Below are positions 17,401 to 24,709 of a stretch of DNA of 41,267 bases, piece after piece. The stretch covers positions 1-41,267 of the forward strand of contig JANQDY010000168.1 in the NCBI GenBank assembly GCA_028278625.1, written 5' to 3'. Positions within the stretch are counted from its first letter, which is position 1, and every line of letters begins with the position of its first letter. The notes under the pieces were generated by a model. That model was given only the letters and a program-made list of their open reading frames with translations. It was not told the DNA's origin and did not search any database. This DNA is from Thermodesulfobacteriota bacterium. GTDB lineage: Bacteria; Desulfobacterota; DSM-4660; Desulfatiglandales; Desulfatiglandaceae. The position numbers and the translations under genes were made by a program.

Positions 17401-17602
17401 CAGCCAGCGATTTTGTGAATTTCTTGTGGCCCACATTGACCACCGGCCGTACCGCAACTTCAGCTTCAACGGTGCCGGAAAGATATATGATGCATGCGGC
17501 CATGAACAGCAGATTACCGATGATGACACGAAACCGGCGGAAACGAGTCTGGCCGGATGTCACCATACGATTGAAAATGAGGATACTTTCTTTACCTTTC
17601 AT
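14405..17602 (-). CDS. Exported WD40-propeller protein with caspase-like protease domain
   Basis: This 1065-residue protein has an N-terminal signal or anchor helix (about 26-48, likely cleavage near VEAEV). About 13 WD40-like blades follow (about 55-670), each with a variant of IRVWDxxTGKLI, enough for two seven-bladed propellers. Residues about 700-800 look like an Ig-type domain. The C-terminal domain (about 813-1040) is a peptidase C14 caspase-like fold: His894 in ASHGTV and Cys946 in LDTCSAQ form the expected dyad. A calcium-loop-like DxDxDG...E motif lies at 1014-1025. Caspase-WD40 fusions are known in bacteria, usually in the cytoplasm; here the signal places it in the periplasm or outside. 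The substrate and trigger are unknown. ATG 17602 has a distant GGAG site. Confidence 0.9.
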   Translation of the reverse strand: MKGKESILIFNRMVTSGQTRFRRFRVIIGNLLFMAACIIYLSGTVEAEVAVRPVVNVGHKKFTKSLAATKNLLVSGGVDRTIRVWDVATGRLIRKIHAGGIVYKVAIRKNRLFGMSWREIRVWDLETGKLIKRYPLKEKVQTFDMNDPYLVVADQKGMLHLFEIESGKHVVSFKGYNEEKKDKPRPVSILKVTHKAVYSASKGDDYLLKRDFRGKRLARYPVGKGNNLYGMEIKGNRMVTASMNGIRVWNLANDQLIRSNKTYSESVAMGPGVFVTGSDSTHVYLWNLKNGRRITELKSRKGKSMPGTPATVAISHGKVFAGIANNDIYVWDLKTKKPIRVIRGSPDDGIKSLAVGEGRLVAGFQMGMIRLWDLKSGNQLQAVQGHRGYVNFVSIDRGKLASVSGGEDHMLKVWDLNTAREIRAIKPLSTGWSEAMIMARGRIFLGDTGGMFSVWNAGTGKLLRKRKTKGWVLSLAEADNRLFCGTTSGRIRVQDVSTGTPVLEMRVPKGEREEVKDLAVSKGRVVAGQFDTYSRIGSDRSQPVYIFEAKTGELLHRLVGHKTNILGIAAGEGRIVSSSYESIRLWNLLTGAFLMELKGHSEAVTGVQIHDGRVFTGGWDNMIHVWSLRTGKLLATIYPLPGSSIAITPEGYFSGSGNYRPYIHFVRGTEIINTDRYFEAFYRPDLVALAMSGGSLDSFPKMSAAKPSPTIRIVDAPSKTDRKIIPITLEIKDMGGGIGDVRIYLNGSAVALEGNRGIQAVSKKTRRRTINVRLQSGENRIKAIAFNADGSLSSQPVLHRMKASFKPSSAPALHALVIGIQEFRNPRLNLQYPEADADLMAKTLKLVGKGLFSSISVKRLTGREQTTRAAIVGALEEMRGLNPQDLFVFFVASHGTVDEGKYYLLTSDTGATSTRKLRQTAMDQNLLKMLIANIPTTKKLIILDTCSAQALGDAIHVAMLTRGMSESTAMKVLSRAVGSTILSAATSAQEAVEGYKGHGLFTWVVIDGLKGKADLDKDGFVKTTELANYVDDVVPELAERVFKRPQFPVVAPSGQGFPLSRAGRN

Positions 17603-17683
17603 ATGAACGGGTACTCCACCGCCAAATGCCAGGTTACGGGGATTTGCGTGCCAAAATTACAAATATCATTTTCGGGCTTTTTT

Positions 17684-17905
17684 TTAAATATTAATACTAT
17701 TTAAAACTGCAAAAGAAGGGCGGGTTTCCAGCAAATCCCTTGCTGCATCGTTCAGAGGGATAAACTGTTCAATACCACCTTTGGGGTCCGCTATCCGGTA
17801 TAGAAGACCATTCTCATCAGGTTTTACCATTGAAACTCCCTCATCAGCAAAAAAGAGCGCTGTTTTCCTTTCATGCCCGGTGATCGTCTGGCAGCCATTA
17901 ACCAT
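17684..17905 (-). CDS. Small hypothetical protein upstream of the caspase gene
   Basis: This frame gives 73 residues from ATG 17905, or 48 from ATG 17830. The inner ATG has a much better ribosome binding site (GGGAG five bases upstream). The protein-like pattern VPLNDAARDLLETRPSFAV near the C-terminus (here Ile-Pro-Leu) argues that it is real. There is no signal peptide or membrane segment. It is in the same direction as the caspase gene, 81 bases ahead of it, and could share its transcript. I do not recognise a family. It is divergent from the riboswitch-controlled gene. Confidence 0.4.
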   Translation of the reverse strand: MVNGCQTITGHERKTALFFADEGVSMVKPDENGLLYRIADPKGGIEQFIPLNDAARDLLETRPSFAVLNSINI

Positions 17906-17915
17906 ACGAATTCTC

Positions 17916-17945
17916 TTGACATCAGCAGGTTTTTCTCACTAAATT
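17916..17945 (+). promoter_or_regulatory. Sigma-70 promoter for the riboswitch transcript
   Basis: TTGACA (17916-17921), 18 bases and TAAATT (17940-17945). Transcription would begin near 17952, about 115 bases before the c-di-GMP aptamer, with the DUF1566 gene as the first gene downstream. Confidence 0.6.
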
Positions 17946-18065
17946 GCAGACTGAAACTTTTTCCATTACTGAACCTCTAATTGGCTGCCGAGGTCCCGGA
18001 ATGTAACGCCAAACACATGCTCGTGGCGCCGCCAGGTTTTTGCCTTTTGGCAGCACAGCAATTTT

Positions 18066-18178
18066 TAAAAAGAAAGCCAAACACATCGTGAGATGGGGAC
18101 GGAAAGCCACGGGTCTTGGTGTTTCCCGTTAAGCATCTTTAGGGCTTCTTGCGCCACAAAGACAGCCGGGCTGCCGAT
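18066..18178 (+). promoter_or_regulatory. Cyclic-di-GMP-I (GEMM-I) riboswitch aptamer
   Basis: The sequence carries the conserved core of this class as I know it. GCCAAAC (18076-18082) is followed by stem P2 (CATC 18084-18087 with GATG 18092-18095) closed by a GNRA loop GTGA, and then by GGGACGGAAAGCCACGGGTC (18096-18115). Stem P3 pairs GTCTTGGTG (18113-18121) with CCAC plus AAGAC (18154-18163, one bulge). The 3' signature is GGGCTGCCGA (18168-18177). P1 can form between AGCC (18075-18078) and GGCT (18169-18172). The aptamer lies between a promoter and an intrinsic terminator upstream of an exported DUF1566 protein, a typical target type for this riboswitch in Geobacter relatives. Exact ends of P1 are uncertain. 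Confidence 0.88.
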
Positions 18179-18221
18179 TGTGACATCGTAAAAGTCACAT
18201 CATCGGTAGTCCGGTTTTTTT
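18166..18221 (+). terminator. Riboswitch expression-platform terminator
   Basis: CCGGGCTGCCGA (18166-18177) pairs over 12 positions, counting two G-U pairs, with TCGGTAGTCCGG (18203-18214). An inner GTGAC/GTCAC stem (18180-18184, 18194-18198) adds to it, and seven T's follow (18215-18221). The 5' arm is the 3' strand of the aptamer, so ligand-bound aptamer and terminator exclude each other. This predicts read-through, that is gene on, when c-di-GMP is high. Confidence 0.82.
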
Positions 18222-18339
18222 GTGCCCTACGGCCAAAAAGAAATGTGGCACTCGTTCTGTTTTTTTATCAATTCACCCTTTAGGGGCGAATCCTTCGGTT
18301 GGTCGGACGCCAAAGAGAAACAAAAAGGAGGATACGGTT

Positions 18340-19650
18340 TTGGGAAACCTGATAAATTCATTCTTGCGCTTTAAATTGTCTGTCATTTTTTTCTTTGGTT
18401 TTCAGGCAGTGTTTTTTCTGTGCTGTTCAACCCCTGCCATGGCCTACGTCCTCTCGGATTCGGGCCAGATATACTGCTATGATGAATACGGCAATGTCAT
18501 CGGTTGTCCCGCGCCCGGCAACCCTTTTTCAGGGCAGGATGCTTCCTATTCAGGGGCCCCGGCCGGTTTCTATTTTGAAAAGGATGCCACTGACAAACGG
18601 GTGTTCGACGACAACACGGGTCTTGTGTGGCAGCGAAGCGACACACACAACAATGCAGGGGGATATACCTGGGATGAGGCCGTTCAATATTGCAGGGATT
18701 TAGGCCTGGCTGCTTTCGAGGGTCATTTCGGCTGGCGTTTGCCGACCCCCATGGAATTGATAACGCTTATTGACTACGGTACCGCTGATCCCGCCGTAGA
18801 CCGCACCTTTTTTGGCACGTGCAAGTCGGGAACCTATTGGACAAACACTCCGTCCCCGGAAACGCCGGACACGGAGGCATGGGTGGTGTCATTTTTGTAT
18901 GGCGGTTCAAACGCCTACGGTGACAAGGGGAGGAAATTCTATGTGCGGTGCGTTGCACCTGATGCGCCCTTGCCCTATGGCGGTTTTGCGGTAAGTACTA
19001 CCAATGCAAGGGTGTTTGATCTGGCCACCGGGCTCGTGTGGCAACGGAGCCCCGACGGGATAAAGAGAAACTGGGAGGAAGCTTTGGCCTACTGCGAAGA
19101 CCTGGTGATTGACAACTATGAAGACTGGCGGTTACCCAATATTCGTGAACTGCTGAGTATTGTGGATCGCGATCGCAGGGATCCTTCTTTTGATCCCACT
19201 TTTTTAGGTGGTAGCGACCTCTACTATTCCAGCACAAGCTTTATTTTCAACCCCATCGAATCATATTACGTTTGGGTCGTCGATTTCATCTATGGCAATC
19301 CGACATATGTGCACAAGGGAATCAATGTTGATTATCTGGTCAGATGCGTAAGGGGTTCCGATGAAACGTCCTCGGTTGCATATGTTGAAAAAAAGGGCAA
19401 CTGCAATGGGAAATCCCCCTGTTACACCTCGATTCAAGCGGCCATAGATGCCACGGATTTCGTCGCTGTCATTAGGATCGCCGAGGGAACATACACCGAA
19501 TCGATTACCCTCAACACCGTGAAACGAATGACGCTCCAGGGCGGTTGGGACACCACATTCACGTCTCAAACGGCCAATACGACCATCCTCAAAGCACCGA
19601 AAGTATCAAATGGTTCATTGATCCTCCAGATGTTGTGCGTCAGGCCCTGA
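18340..19650 (+). CDS. Exported double-DUF1566 protein with beta-helix-like tail
   Basis: This 436-residue protein starts at TTG 18340, with a strong AAGGAGG eight bases upstream. Its signal peptide ends near residue 35 (AMA before Tyr). Two DUF1566 (Lcl C-terminal) domains follow at about 78-206 and 222-338; both begin RVFD..TGLVWQRS and contain a WRLP(T/N) motif and a C-terminal VRCV. The last 80 residues (Cys-Tyr-Thr-Ser-Ile-Gln onward) resemble the first coils of a right-handed beta-helix and then stop, so the tail is either short or truncated. DUF1566 proteins are exported and often linked to surface structures; the exact role is unknown. The c-di-GMP riboswitch upstream suggests a role in surface attachment or biofilm. 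Confidence 0.88.
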   Translation: MGNLINSFLRFKLSVIFFFGFQAVFFLCCSTPAMAYVLSDSGQIYCYDEYGNVIGCPAPGNPFSGQDASYSGAPAGFYFEKDATDKRVFDDNTGLVWQRSDTHNNAGGYTWDEAVQYCRDLGLAAFEGHFGWRLPTPMELITLIDYGTADPAVDRTFFGTCKSGTYWTNTPSPETPDTEAWVVSFLYGGSNAYGDKGRKFYVRCVAPDAPLPYGGFAVSTTNARVFDLATGLVWQRSPDGIKRNWEEALAYCEDLVIDNYEDWRLPNIRELLSIVDRDRRDPSFDPTFLGGSDLYYSSTSFIFNPIESYYVWVVDFIYGNPTYVHKGINVDYLVRCVRGSDETSSVAYVEKKGNCNGKSPCYTSIQAAIDATDFVAVIRIAEGTYTESITLNTVKRMTLQGGWDTTFTSQTANTTILKAPKVSNGSLILQMLCVRP

Positions 19651-19715
19651 TCAGGCGGTATTGATCTTTTTGGTAACCATTCTTAAGTTTTTGTATCTCT
19701 AGTTCAAGCGGGTAA

Positions 19716-19754
19716 GCGCACTGGTGTAACGACCACAGTCGGAGCGCCTTTTTT
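19716..19754 (+). terminator. Imperfect intrinsic terminator before dsbD
   Basis: GCGC (19716-19719) pairs with GCGC (19744-19747), with inner ACT/AGT and GGT/ACC pairs and bulges, followed by six T's at 19749-19754. It would end the DUF1566 transcript 25 bases before dsbD. Confidence 0.5.
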
Positions 19755-19778
19755 GTTCACACATCCTTGAGAGTTGAA

Positions 19779-21581
19779 ATGACGACATCTGGCCATCGTA
19801 AAAGCAGATTCTTCCTTTTGTCCTTTTGTCTGGCGGTTATTTGCCTCCCTTTTATTGTTTCATCCAACGCATGGTCTGCCACGGCCTCCGTCAAGGTGGT
19901 GCAGTCGGAGATGAGCTACGCCCCGGGAGGCAGCTATCCCGTTCTATTTCATGTTCAAATTCAATTTCCGTGGTTTCTGCATGGCCCCGTCAAATCTTCG
20001 GAAAACCCCCATCCAACGGAGTTTCGATTTGCAGAAAGCGGGGATATCCGGATCAACAACATCCAATTTCCTCCCACCGCTGAAAAGAAGTTCTCCTTCA
20101 CGGACAAAACCGTCGATGTTTTCGTGGGCAAAATCGTTGTAAAGGCGGATCTCCAGGTGGATGGCGGCGCCCCCAAAGGAAAGCAGATCATCAAAGGGGC
20201 GCTTGCTTTTCAGGCCTGTTCAACCGATGCGTGCCTGCCGCCCGAGACAGTTTCCTTTACCTTTCCCGTAACCGTGACAGGCCCTGAACCGAAAAACCGG
20301 GCACAAAAGCCTTCCGAATCCGGGCTATCGCCATCGGCCGACCCCGATATCACTTCAGAAAAGAACAGAGGAGGATGGCAAATGGGTGCGGGCCTCTGGC
20401 TCGCCCTGATGGGCATTTTTTTAGGGGGACTTGCCCTGAATCTGACCCCCTGCATCTACCCCCTCATCCCCATCACCGTCTCTTATTTCGGAGGTCAGGG
20501 GGGGAAAATGGCAGGCAACACGCTGATCCACGGTCTCTTCTATATCCTGGGGCTGGCCATCACCAATTCGGTTTTGGGTGTGGCCGCTGCGCTGTCCGGG
20601 GGAATGCTGGGTTCCGCGCTCCAGAGCCCCATCGTTCTCGTCATCGTGGCGGCGATTCTCGTGGCCCTGGCGTTCAGCTTCTTCGGCTTCTGGGAATTGC
20701 GTATACCGGCAGGATTTACAAAGATTGCGGCCAAAAACTTCGGCGGCTATTTCGGTACCCTTTTCATGGGTCTGACCCTGGGCATTGTGGCGGCACCCTG
20801 CCTCGGCCCGTTCATTCTGGGACTGCTCACCTATGTGGGCCAGAGAGGAGATCCGTTTCTCGGGTTCCTCTATTTTTTCGTATTGAGTGTCGGCATGGGC
20901 CTCCCTCTGGCCGTGTTGGCGATTTTTTCAAAGGCCGTGGACAAATTGCCCATGTCGGGTACCTGGATGATCTGGATCCGGAAGGCCCTTGGTTGGGTTT
21001 TGGTGGGAATGGCCGGATATCTGTTATTGCCGGTCATCCCCGGAAACGTTTCCCGAACCATGCTCTTTGCCCTGGTGGCTGCGGCGGCCGGTCTTCATCT
21101 GGGATGGTTGGACCGTGAAGGAAAGGATCAACGGTCATTCTTCATTATCAAAAGGATTGTGGGGATCGGATGCATCACCGCGGCCTTTTTGCTCTGGTTT
21201 ATCCCTTTAGGCGATCGTCACGGCCCGGGCGTTCAATGGCAAGCCTACTCCCCGGAACACCTGGCGGCCGCCGCCGAAAAAGGAAAGCCCGTGATGCTTG
21301 ATTTCTATGCGGATTGGTGCAGCCCCTGCCGGGCCCTGGAAGCAAATGTGTTCACGAATCCCCAAGTACGGCAACTGAGTGAGGAATTCGTGAATCTAAG
21401 GATCGACTTAACCACACGGCATCCCCAGCAGGAAATGCTTCTAAGGGAGTACCACATTCGCGGCGTGCCCACCGTTTTGTTCTTTAACAGGAAAGGAGAA
21501 GAGGAAAAGCCATTGCGCATCGAGGCATACGTCAACAGCCGGCAAATGATAAACCGAATGAAACAGGCGTTGAAAGAATGA
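19779..21581 (+). CDS. dsbD: Thiol:disulfide interchange protein DsbD
   Basis: This 600-residue protein passes electrons from cytoplasmic thioredoxin across the inner membrane to periplasmic thiol proteins. Seen in order: a signal peptide (about 1-34); the periplasmic alpha domain with Cys147 and Cys152 (ACSTDACLPP); an eight-helix membrane domain with its redox cysteines Cys225 (NLTPCIYP) and Cys341 (AAPCLGP); and a C-terminal thioredoxin-like gamma domain with CSPC at 514-517. All six redox cysteines are present. In cytochrome-rich sulfate reducers it would keep haem-binding CxxCH cysteines reduced. ATG 19779 is chosen (purine-rich GAGAG upstream); a TTG four codons earlier is possible. It converges on the UMF1 gene with one base between stops. 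Confidence 0.95.
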   Translation: MTTSGHRKSRFFLLSFCLAVICLPFIVSSNAWSATASVKVVQSEMSYAPGGSYPVLFHVQIQFPWFLHGPVKSSENPHPTEFRFAESGDIRINNIQFPPTAEKKFSFTDKTVDVFVGKIVVKADLQVDGGAPKGKQIIKGALAFQACSTDACLPPETVSFTFPVTVTGPEPKNRAQKPSESGLSPSADPDITSEKNRGGWQMGAGLWLALMGIFLGGLALNLTPCIYPLIPITVSYFGGQGGKMAGNTLIHGLFYILGLAITNSVLGVAAALSGGMLGSALQSPIVLVIVAAILVALAFSFFGFWELRIPAGFTKIAAKNFGGYFGTLFMGLTLGIVAAPCLGPFILGLLTYVGQRGDPFLGFLYFFVLSVGMGLPLAVLAIFSKAVDKLPMSGTWMIWIRKALGWVLVGMAGYLLLPVIPGNVSRTMLFALVAAAAGLHLGWLDREGKDQRSFFIIKRIVGIGCITAAFLLWFIPLGDRHGPGVQWQAYSPEHLAAAAEKGKPVMLDFYADWCSPCRALEANVFTNPQVRQLSEEFVNLRIDLTTRHPQQEMLLREYHIRGVPTVLFFNRKGEEEKPLRIEAYVNSRQMINRMKQALKE

Positions 21582-21582
21582 G

Positions 21583-22899
21583 TCATTGGTCAACGCCCCC
21601 GGAGAGAAACCGTAGATCCCTCTTTCCTTTCTGCTCGTCCACAAAATAGAAAAGGAGACCGCCGATGATGAAGAAAAAGGCGATGGAGGCGATACTGACC
21701 CTGGAGGCCGTTTGACTCTGGTAGCCCAAAGACCGGATGAAGAGGCCCGTGCCTCCCATCAGGGCCGGGCCGATGATGGCTGAAAACTTTCCCACCATAT
21801 TATAAAAACCGAAATATTCCGCAGACTTGTCCACCGGTATCAATCGGGCGTAATAGGAACGGCTGAGTGCCTGAATGCCTCCCTGAACCAGCCCCACGAT
21901 AACAGCCAGCATGTAAAACTCCATAACTTTGTCTATGAAAGCACCCCAGATGGATACAAACAAATACACGGAAATGGCCAGAAAAATGGCGGGCTTCGTA
22001 CCGAATTTTTTGCCCAGAAAGCCAAAGCCGATGGCAGACGGAAACCCGACAAACTGCGTGATGAGAAGGGCTGAAATCAAGTCTTTTGTCTCAAACCCGA
22101 TGGATATGCCATAATCCACCGCCATTCGAATAACCGTGTTGACCCCGTCGATATAGAGCCAGTAGGCCAGGAGAAAAAGGGAGATGGTTTTCAAGTGCCG
22201 AACCTCCCTGAACGTTTCCAGAAGCTGCCGAAATCCGGCTCTTACAGGCTCGATTCTCTTTGAAGGCGCGGTATCCGCCTTTTGTTCCGGAACGAACAGG
22301 AAGATGGGAATGGAAAAGAGCGCCCACCAGATGCCCACCGTCAGGAATGAAAACCGCACCGCTTCGGCCGCGTTTTTAAATCCGAATGTCTCGGGAGCAA
22401 GCGTCATCCACACATTGACGGCAAATAGGATGCCCCCTCCCAGGTACCCGAGTGAAAATCCCAGGGAGGAGACCATGTCCACCCGATCTTCGGTGGTAAT
22501 ACCGGTGATCAGGGAATCATAGAAAATGTTTCCCCCTGAAAAACCGACGGTGGCCAGTACATAGAAAAGGGTTGCCAATGGCCAGTTTCCCTGGCTCACC
22601 AGATAGAGCCCCGTGGTCATAAGGATGCCCATCACCGCAAAGAAGAGCAGGAACCTTTTGCGGGCACTTCCCCGGTCCGCAATGGCGCCCAGGACCGGTG
22701 CCGAGATCGCCACAACGATTCCCGCAAGAGAGTTTCCCAATCCCAGCCTGGCGGTACTGACGGTGGCATCCGTACCCAGACTCCAGTACTGTTTAAAAAA
22801 GACCGGGAAGAACCCGGCCATGACGGTGGTGGCGAATGCGGAATTCGCCCAATCGTACATGGCCCATCCGAAAACCGCTCTTCTGGCATTCTGTTTCAT
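21583..22899 (-). CDS. UMF1-family MFS transporter
   Basis: This 438-residue inner-membrane protein has about 12 membrane segments and the UMF1 (Atg22-like) N-terminal signature MYDWANSAFAT near residues 14-24. Also seen: an ADRGSARKR loop (about 74-82) between helices 2 and 3, and a long charged central loop with VPEQKADTAPSKR. Family knowledge: Atg22 exports amino acids from yeast vacuoles, and bacterial members are uncharacterised, so the substrate is not known. ATG 22899 is the only good start. The gene is divergent from the dsr operon and its stop is one base from that of dsbD, so any terminator between them must overlap coding sequence. Confidence 0.9.
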   Translation of the reverse strand: MKQNARRAVFGWAMYDWANSAFATTVMAGFFPVFFKQYWSLGTDATVSTARLGLGNSLAGIVVAISAPVLGAIADRGSARKRFLLFFAVMGILMTTGLYLVSQGNWPLATLFYVLATVGFSGGNIFYDSLITGITTEDRVDMVSSLGFSLGYLGGGILFAVNVWMTLAPETFGFKNAAEAVRFSFLTVGIWWALFSIPIFLFVPEQKADTAPSKRIEPVRAGFRQLLETFREVRHLKTISLFLLAYWLYIDGVNTVIRMAVDYGISIGFETKDLISALLITQFVGFPSAIGFGFLGKKFGTKPAIFLAISVYLFVSIWGAFIDKVMEFYMLAVIVGLVQGGIQALSRSYYARLIPVDKSAEYFGFYNMVGKFSAIIGPALMGGTGLFIRSLGYQSQTASRVSIASIAFFFIIGGLLFYFVDEQKGKRDLRFLSGGVDQ

Positions 22900-22967
22900 G
22901 GGAACAGCCTATCCTGAAATCCCTGCTTTGGCAAGCAGTCATTTGGAAACCATAAGCCATTTTTTTC

Positions 22968-22995
22968 TTGACATAAAAACACGATTTTGTATAGG
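22968..22995 (+). promoter_or_regulatory. Sigma-70 promoter of the dsr operon
   Basis: TTGACA (22968-22973), 16 bases and TATAGG (22990-22995). It would give a leader of about 70 bases that contains a CCCC...GGGG stem before the RsbRD-N gene. Confidence 0.6.
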
Positions 22996-23071
22996 TTCCC
23001 CTAACAAAAAAACCTTGGGGTAAGTGTAGCTTCCGGCCTGGTTTACCCGGCAGGTGTTACTCACATTGGTC

Positions 23072-23584
23072 ATGGATCTAGACAATTTTCTTTCGGAAAA
23101 CCGCTCCACCATTATCAAAAAATGGCAGGAAGCCATTATCAAAACCTACCCTAAGGAGACTCAAAAATTTCTTAAAAGAGAAAAGAGCCAGTTCGCCAAT
23201 CCGGTGGGGCTGATCATTACCAAAGACGTCGAAGTACTTTTCGATGAATTGGTCAAGGGTAAAGATGCGGAAAAGATCTTTTCTTCCCTTGATAAGATTA
23301 TCAGGGTCAGGGCCGTACAGGATTTCAAACCTTCTCACGCAGTGGGATTTGTCCTGCAGTTGAAAAGCATTGTGAGGGAAACGCTCGGTGAAGGCGATCT
23401 GCATGGGCTGCATCCATTTGAGGAGAGGGTTGATGCAACCGCGCTTCTGGCTTTCGACATTTACTCACAGTGTCGCCAGCAGCTTTACGACATCCGCGTC
23501 AGAGAAGTCAGAAACGAGTATGGCCGATTGCTGGAAAGGGCCAATCTCATCAAGGAGATTCCGGAGCAGCAACCGGAAATCTGA
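23072..23584 (+). CDS. RsbRD N-terminal-domain protein of the dsr operon
   Basis: This 170-residue, mostly helical protein matches the RsbRD-N type domain (non-haem globin-like sensor fold found at the N-terminus of stressosome proteins), here without the STAS domain. Such stand-alone genes are often found just before dsrM in Desulfobacterota, which supports the call; the function is unknown. Seen: the typical start with a Trp (KKWQEAI) and a basic RVRAVQDF segment. No signal peptide or membrane segment is present. The ATG at 23072 lacks a strong ribosome binding site, and GTG 23054 or TTG 23066 are alternatives. dsrM follows after 52 bases on the same transcript. Confidence 0.85.
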   Translation: MDLDNFLSENRSTIIKKWQEAIIKTYPKETQKFLKREKSQFANPVGLIITKDVEVLFDELVKGKDAEKIFSSLDKIIRVRAVQDFKPSHAVGFVLQLKSIVRETLGEGDLHGLHPFEERVDATALLAFDIYSQCRQQLYDIRVREVRNEYGRLLERANLIKEIPEQQPEI

Positions 23585-23636
23585 TTTGGCAATACTGGGT
23601 CAGTTTTTGATTTTTGAAAAAATGAGGTAATTGTCT

Positions 23637-24707
23637 ATGAATTTCGTATTGAGTCTTGTGGTGGCATCCATAGGAGTGCTTGTGGTGGTTTTGATCCCCT
23701 TGATCGGCGTGGGGGCGTGGGACCTGACGACGCTTTTTGGGGTTGTCATCCCCTATGCGGCCCTGGCCACATTTGTGGTGGGCATCATTCTGCGCGTCGT
23801 GAATTGGGGGCGCACACCGGTTCCTTACCGGATACCCACCACCGCCGGCCAGATGTGGTCCTTCCCCTGGATCAAAAGCAATCCCGTCGACAATCCAAAA
23901 GGGACGGGCGGCGTATGGGTAAGAATGATCTTTGAGATTCTCACCTTCAGATCTCTTTTCAGAAACACCCGCCTTGAATACCGGCGTGTGGAAGGCGTCC
24001 CCAAGATCGACTATGAATGGGAAAAATGGTTGTGGCTGGCCGCCATTCTGTTTCATTATTCATTCCTGGTAATATTTCTGCGCCACTTCCGTTTCTTCAT
24101 GGAGCCGATTCCCTTCTTCGTGCCGATTCTTGAAAGCCTCGACGGCTTCATGCAATTGGGTGTGGCCCCTTTCGACGGTTTCGGGCTTCCCGGCGTCTAC
24201 CTTACCGACATGCTGCTCATGACCGCCGTCACCTGGCTCCTGTTGAGAAGAATCCTGTACTCCCAAATGCGTTACCTCTCCCTTCCGGCCGACTATTTTC
24301 CGTTGATGCTGATTCTGACCCTTGGATTCTCAGGCATGTTGATGCGCTACCTTTTCCGGGTGGATATCACCAAGGTCAAGGAATTGGTCATCGGGCTGTT
24401 TAAGTTTCAGCCCGTTGTGCCCGACGGCATTGGCGTCCTGTTTTATATTCATCTCTTTTGCCTGTGTGTTTTGATCGCTTATTTTCCATTCAGCAAGCTC
24501 ATGCATTTGGGAGGCATCTTCTTAAGCCCCACCAGGAATCTATCCAATAACAACCGTTATATCAGGCACGTAAACCCTTGGAATTACCCTGTCAAATTTC
24601 ATACCTATGCCGAATATGAGGATGAGTTCCGAGAGGCGATGATCGAAGCCGGCATCCCAGTGGAAAAAGGGCTGGATGAAGCCACCGAAGGAGGAGAAAA
24701 GGAGTAA
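23637..24707 (+). CDS. dsrM: DsrM, membrane cytochrome b subunit of DsrMKJOP
   Basis: This 356-residue integral membrane protein is DsrM (HmeC), a NarI-like diheme cytochrome b subunit that handles menaquinol and passes electrons to DsrK. Seen: an N-terminal pair of helices (about 3-55), then a soluble loop and four further helices (about 135-290), with His residues in LFHYSFLVIFLRHFRF and IHLFCLC that fit haem ligands, and a C-terminal cytoplasmic tail with NPWNYPVKFHTYAEYEDEF, a segment typical of DsrM. ATG 23637 is preferred to the TTG two codons earlier. dsrK begins two bases after the stop. Confidence 0.95.
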   Translation: MNFVLSLVVASIGVLVVVLIPLIGVGAWDLTTLFGVVIPYAALATFVVGIILRVVNWGRTPVPYRIPTTAGQMWSFPWIKSNPVDNPKGTGGVWVRMIFEILTFRSLFRNTRLEYRRVEGVPKIDYEWEKWLWLAAILFHYSFLVIFLRHFRFFMEPIPFFVPILESLDGFMQLGVAPFDGFGLPGVYLTDMLLMTAVTWLLLRRILYSQMRYLSLPADYFPLMLILTLGFSGMLMRYLFRVDITKVKELVIGLFKFQPVVPDGIGVLFYIHLFCLCVLIAYFPFSKLMHLGGIFLSPTRNLSNNNRYIRHVNPWNYPVKFHTYAEYEDEFREAMIEAGIPVEKGLDEATEGGEKE

Positions 24708-24709
24708 CC

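Noticed and set aside
17683..17705. Eight-base AT palindrome TTTAAATA/TATTTAAA at the end of the small protein gene
   Set aside because: All pairs are A-T in a very AT-rich spot, so it is likely by chance, and no T-run follows on the transcribed strand.
17922..18110. Leftward 62-residue open frame over the riboswitch leader
   Set aside because: It overlaps the promoter and aptamer, has no ribosome binding site, and the sequence is better explained by RNA structure.
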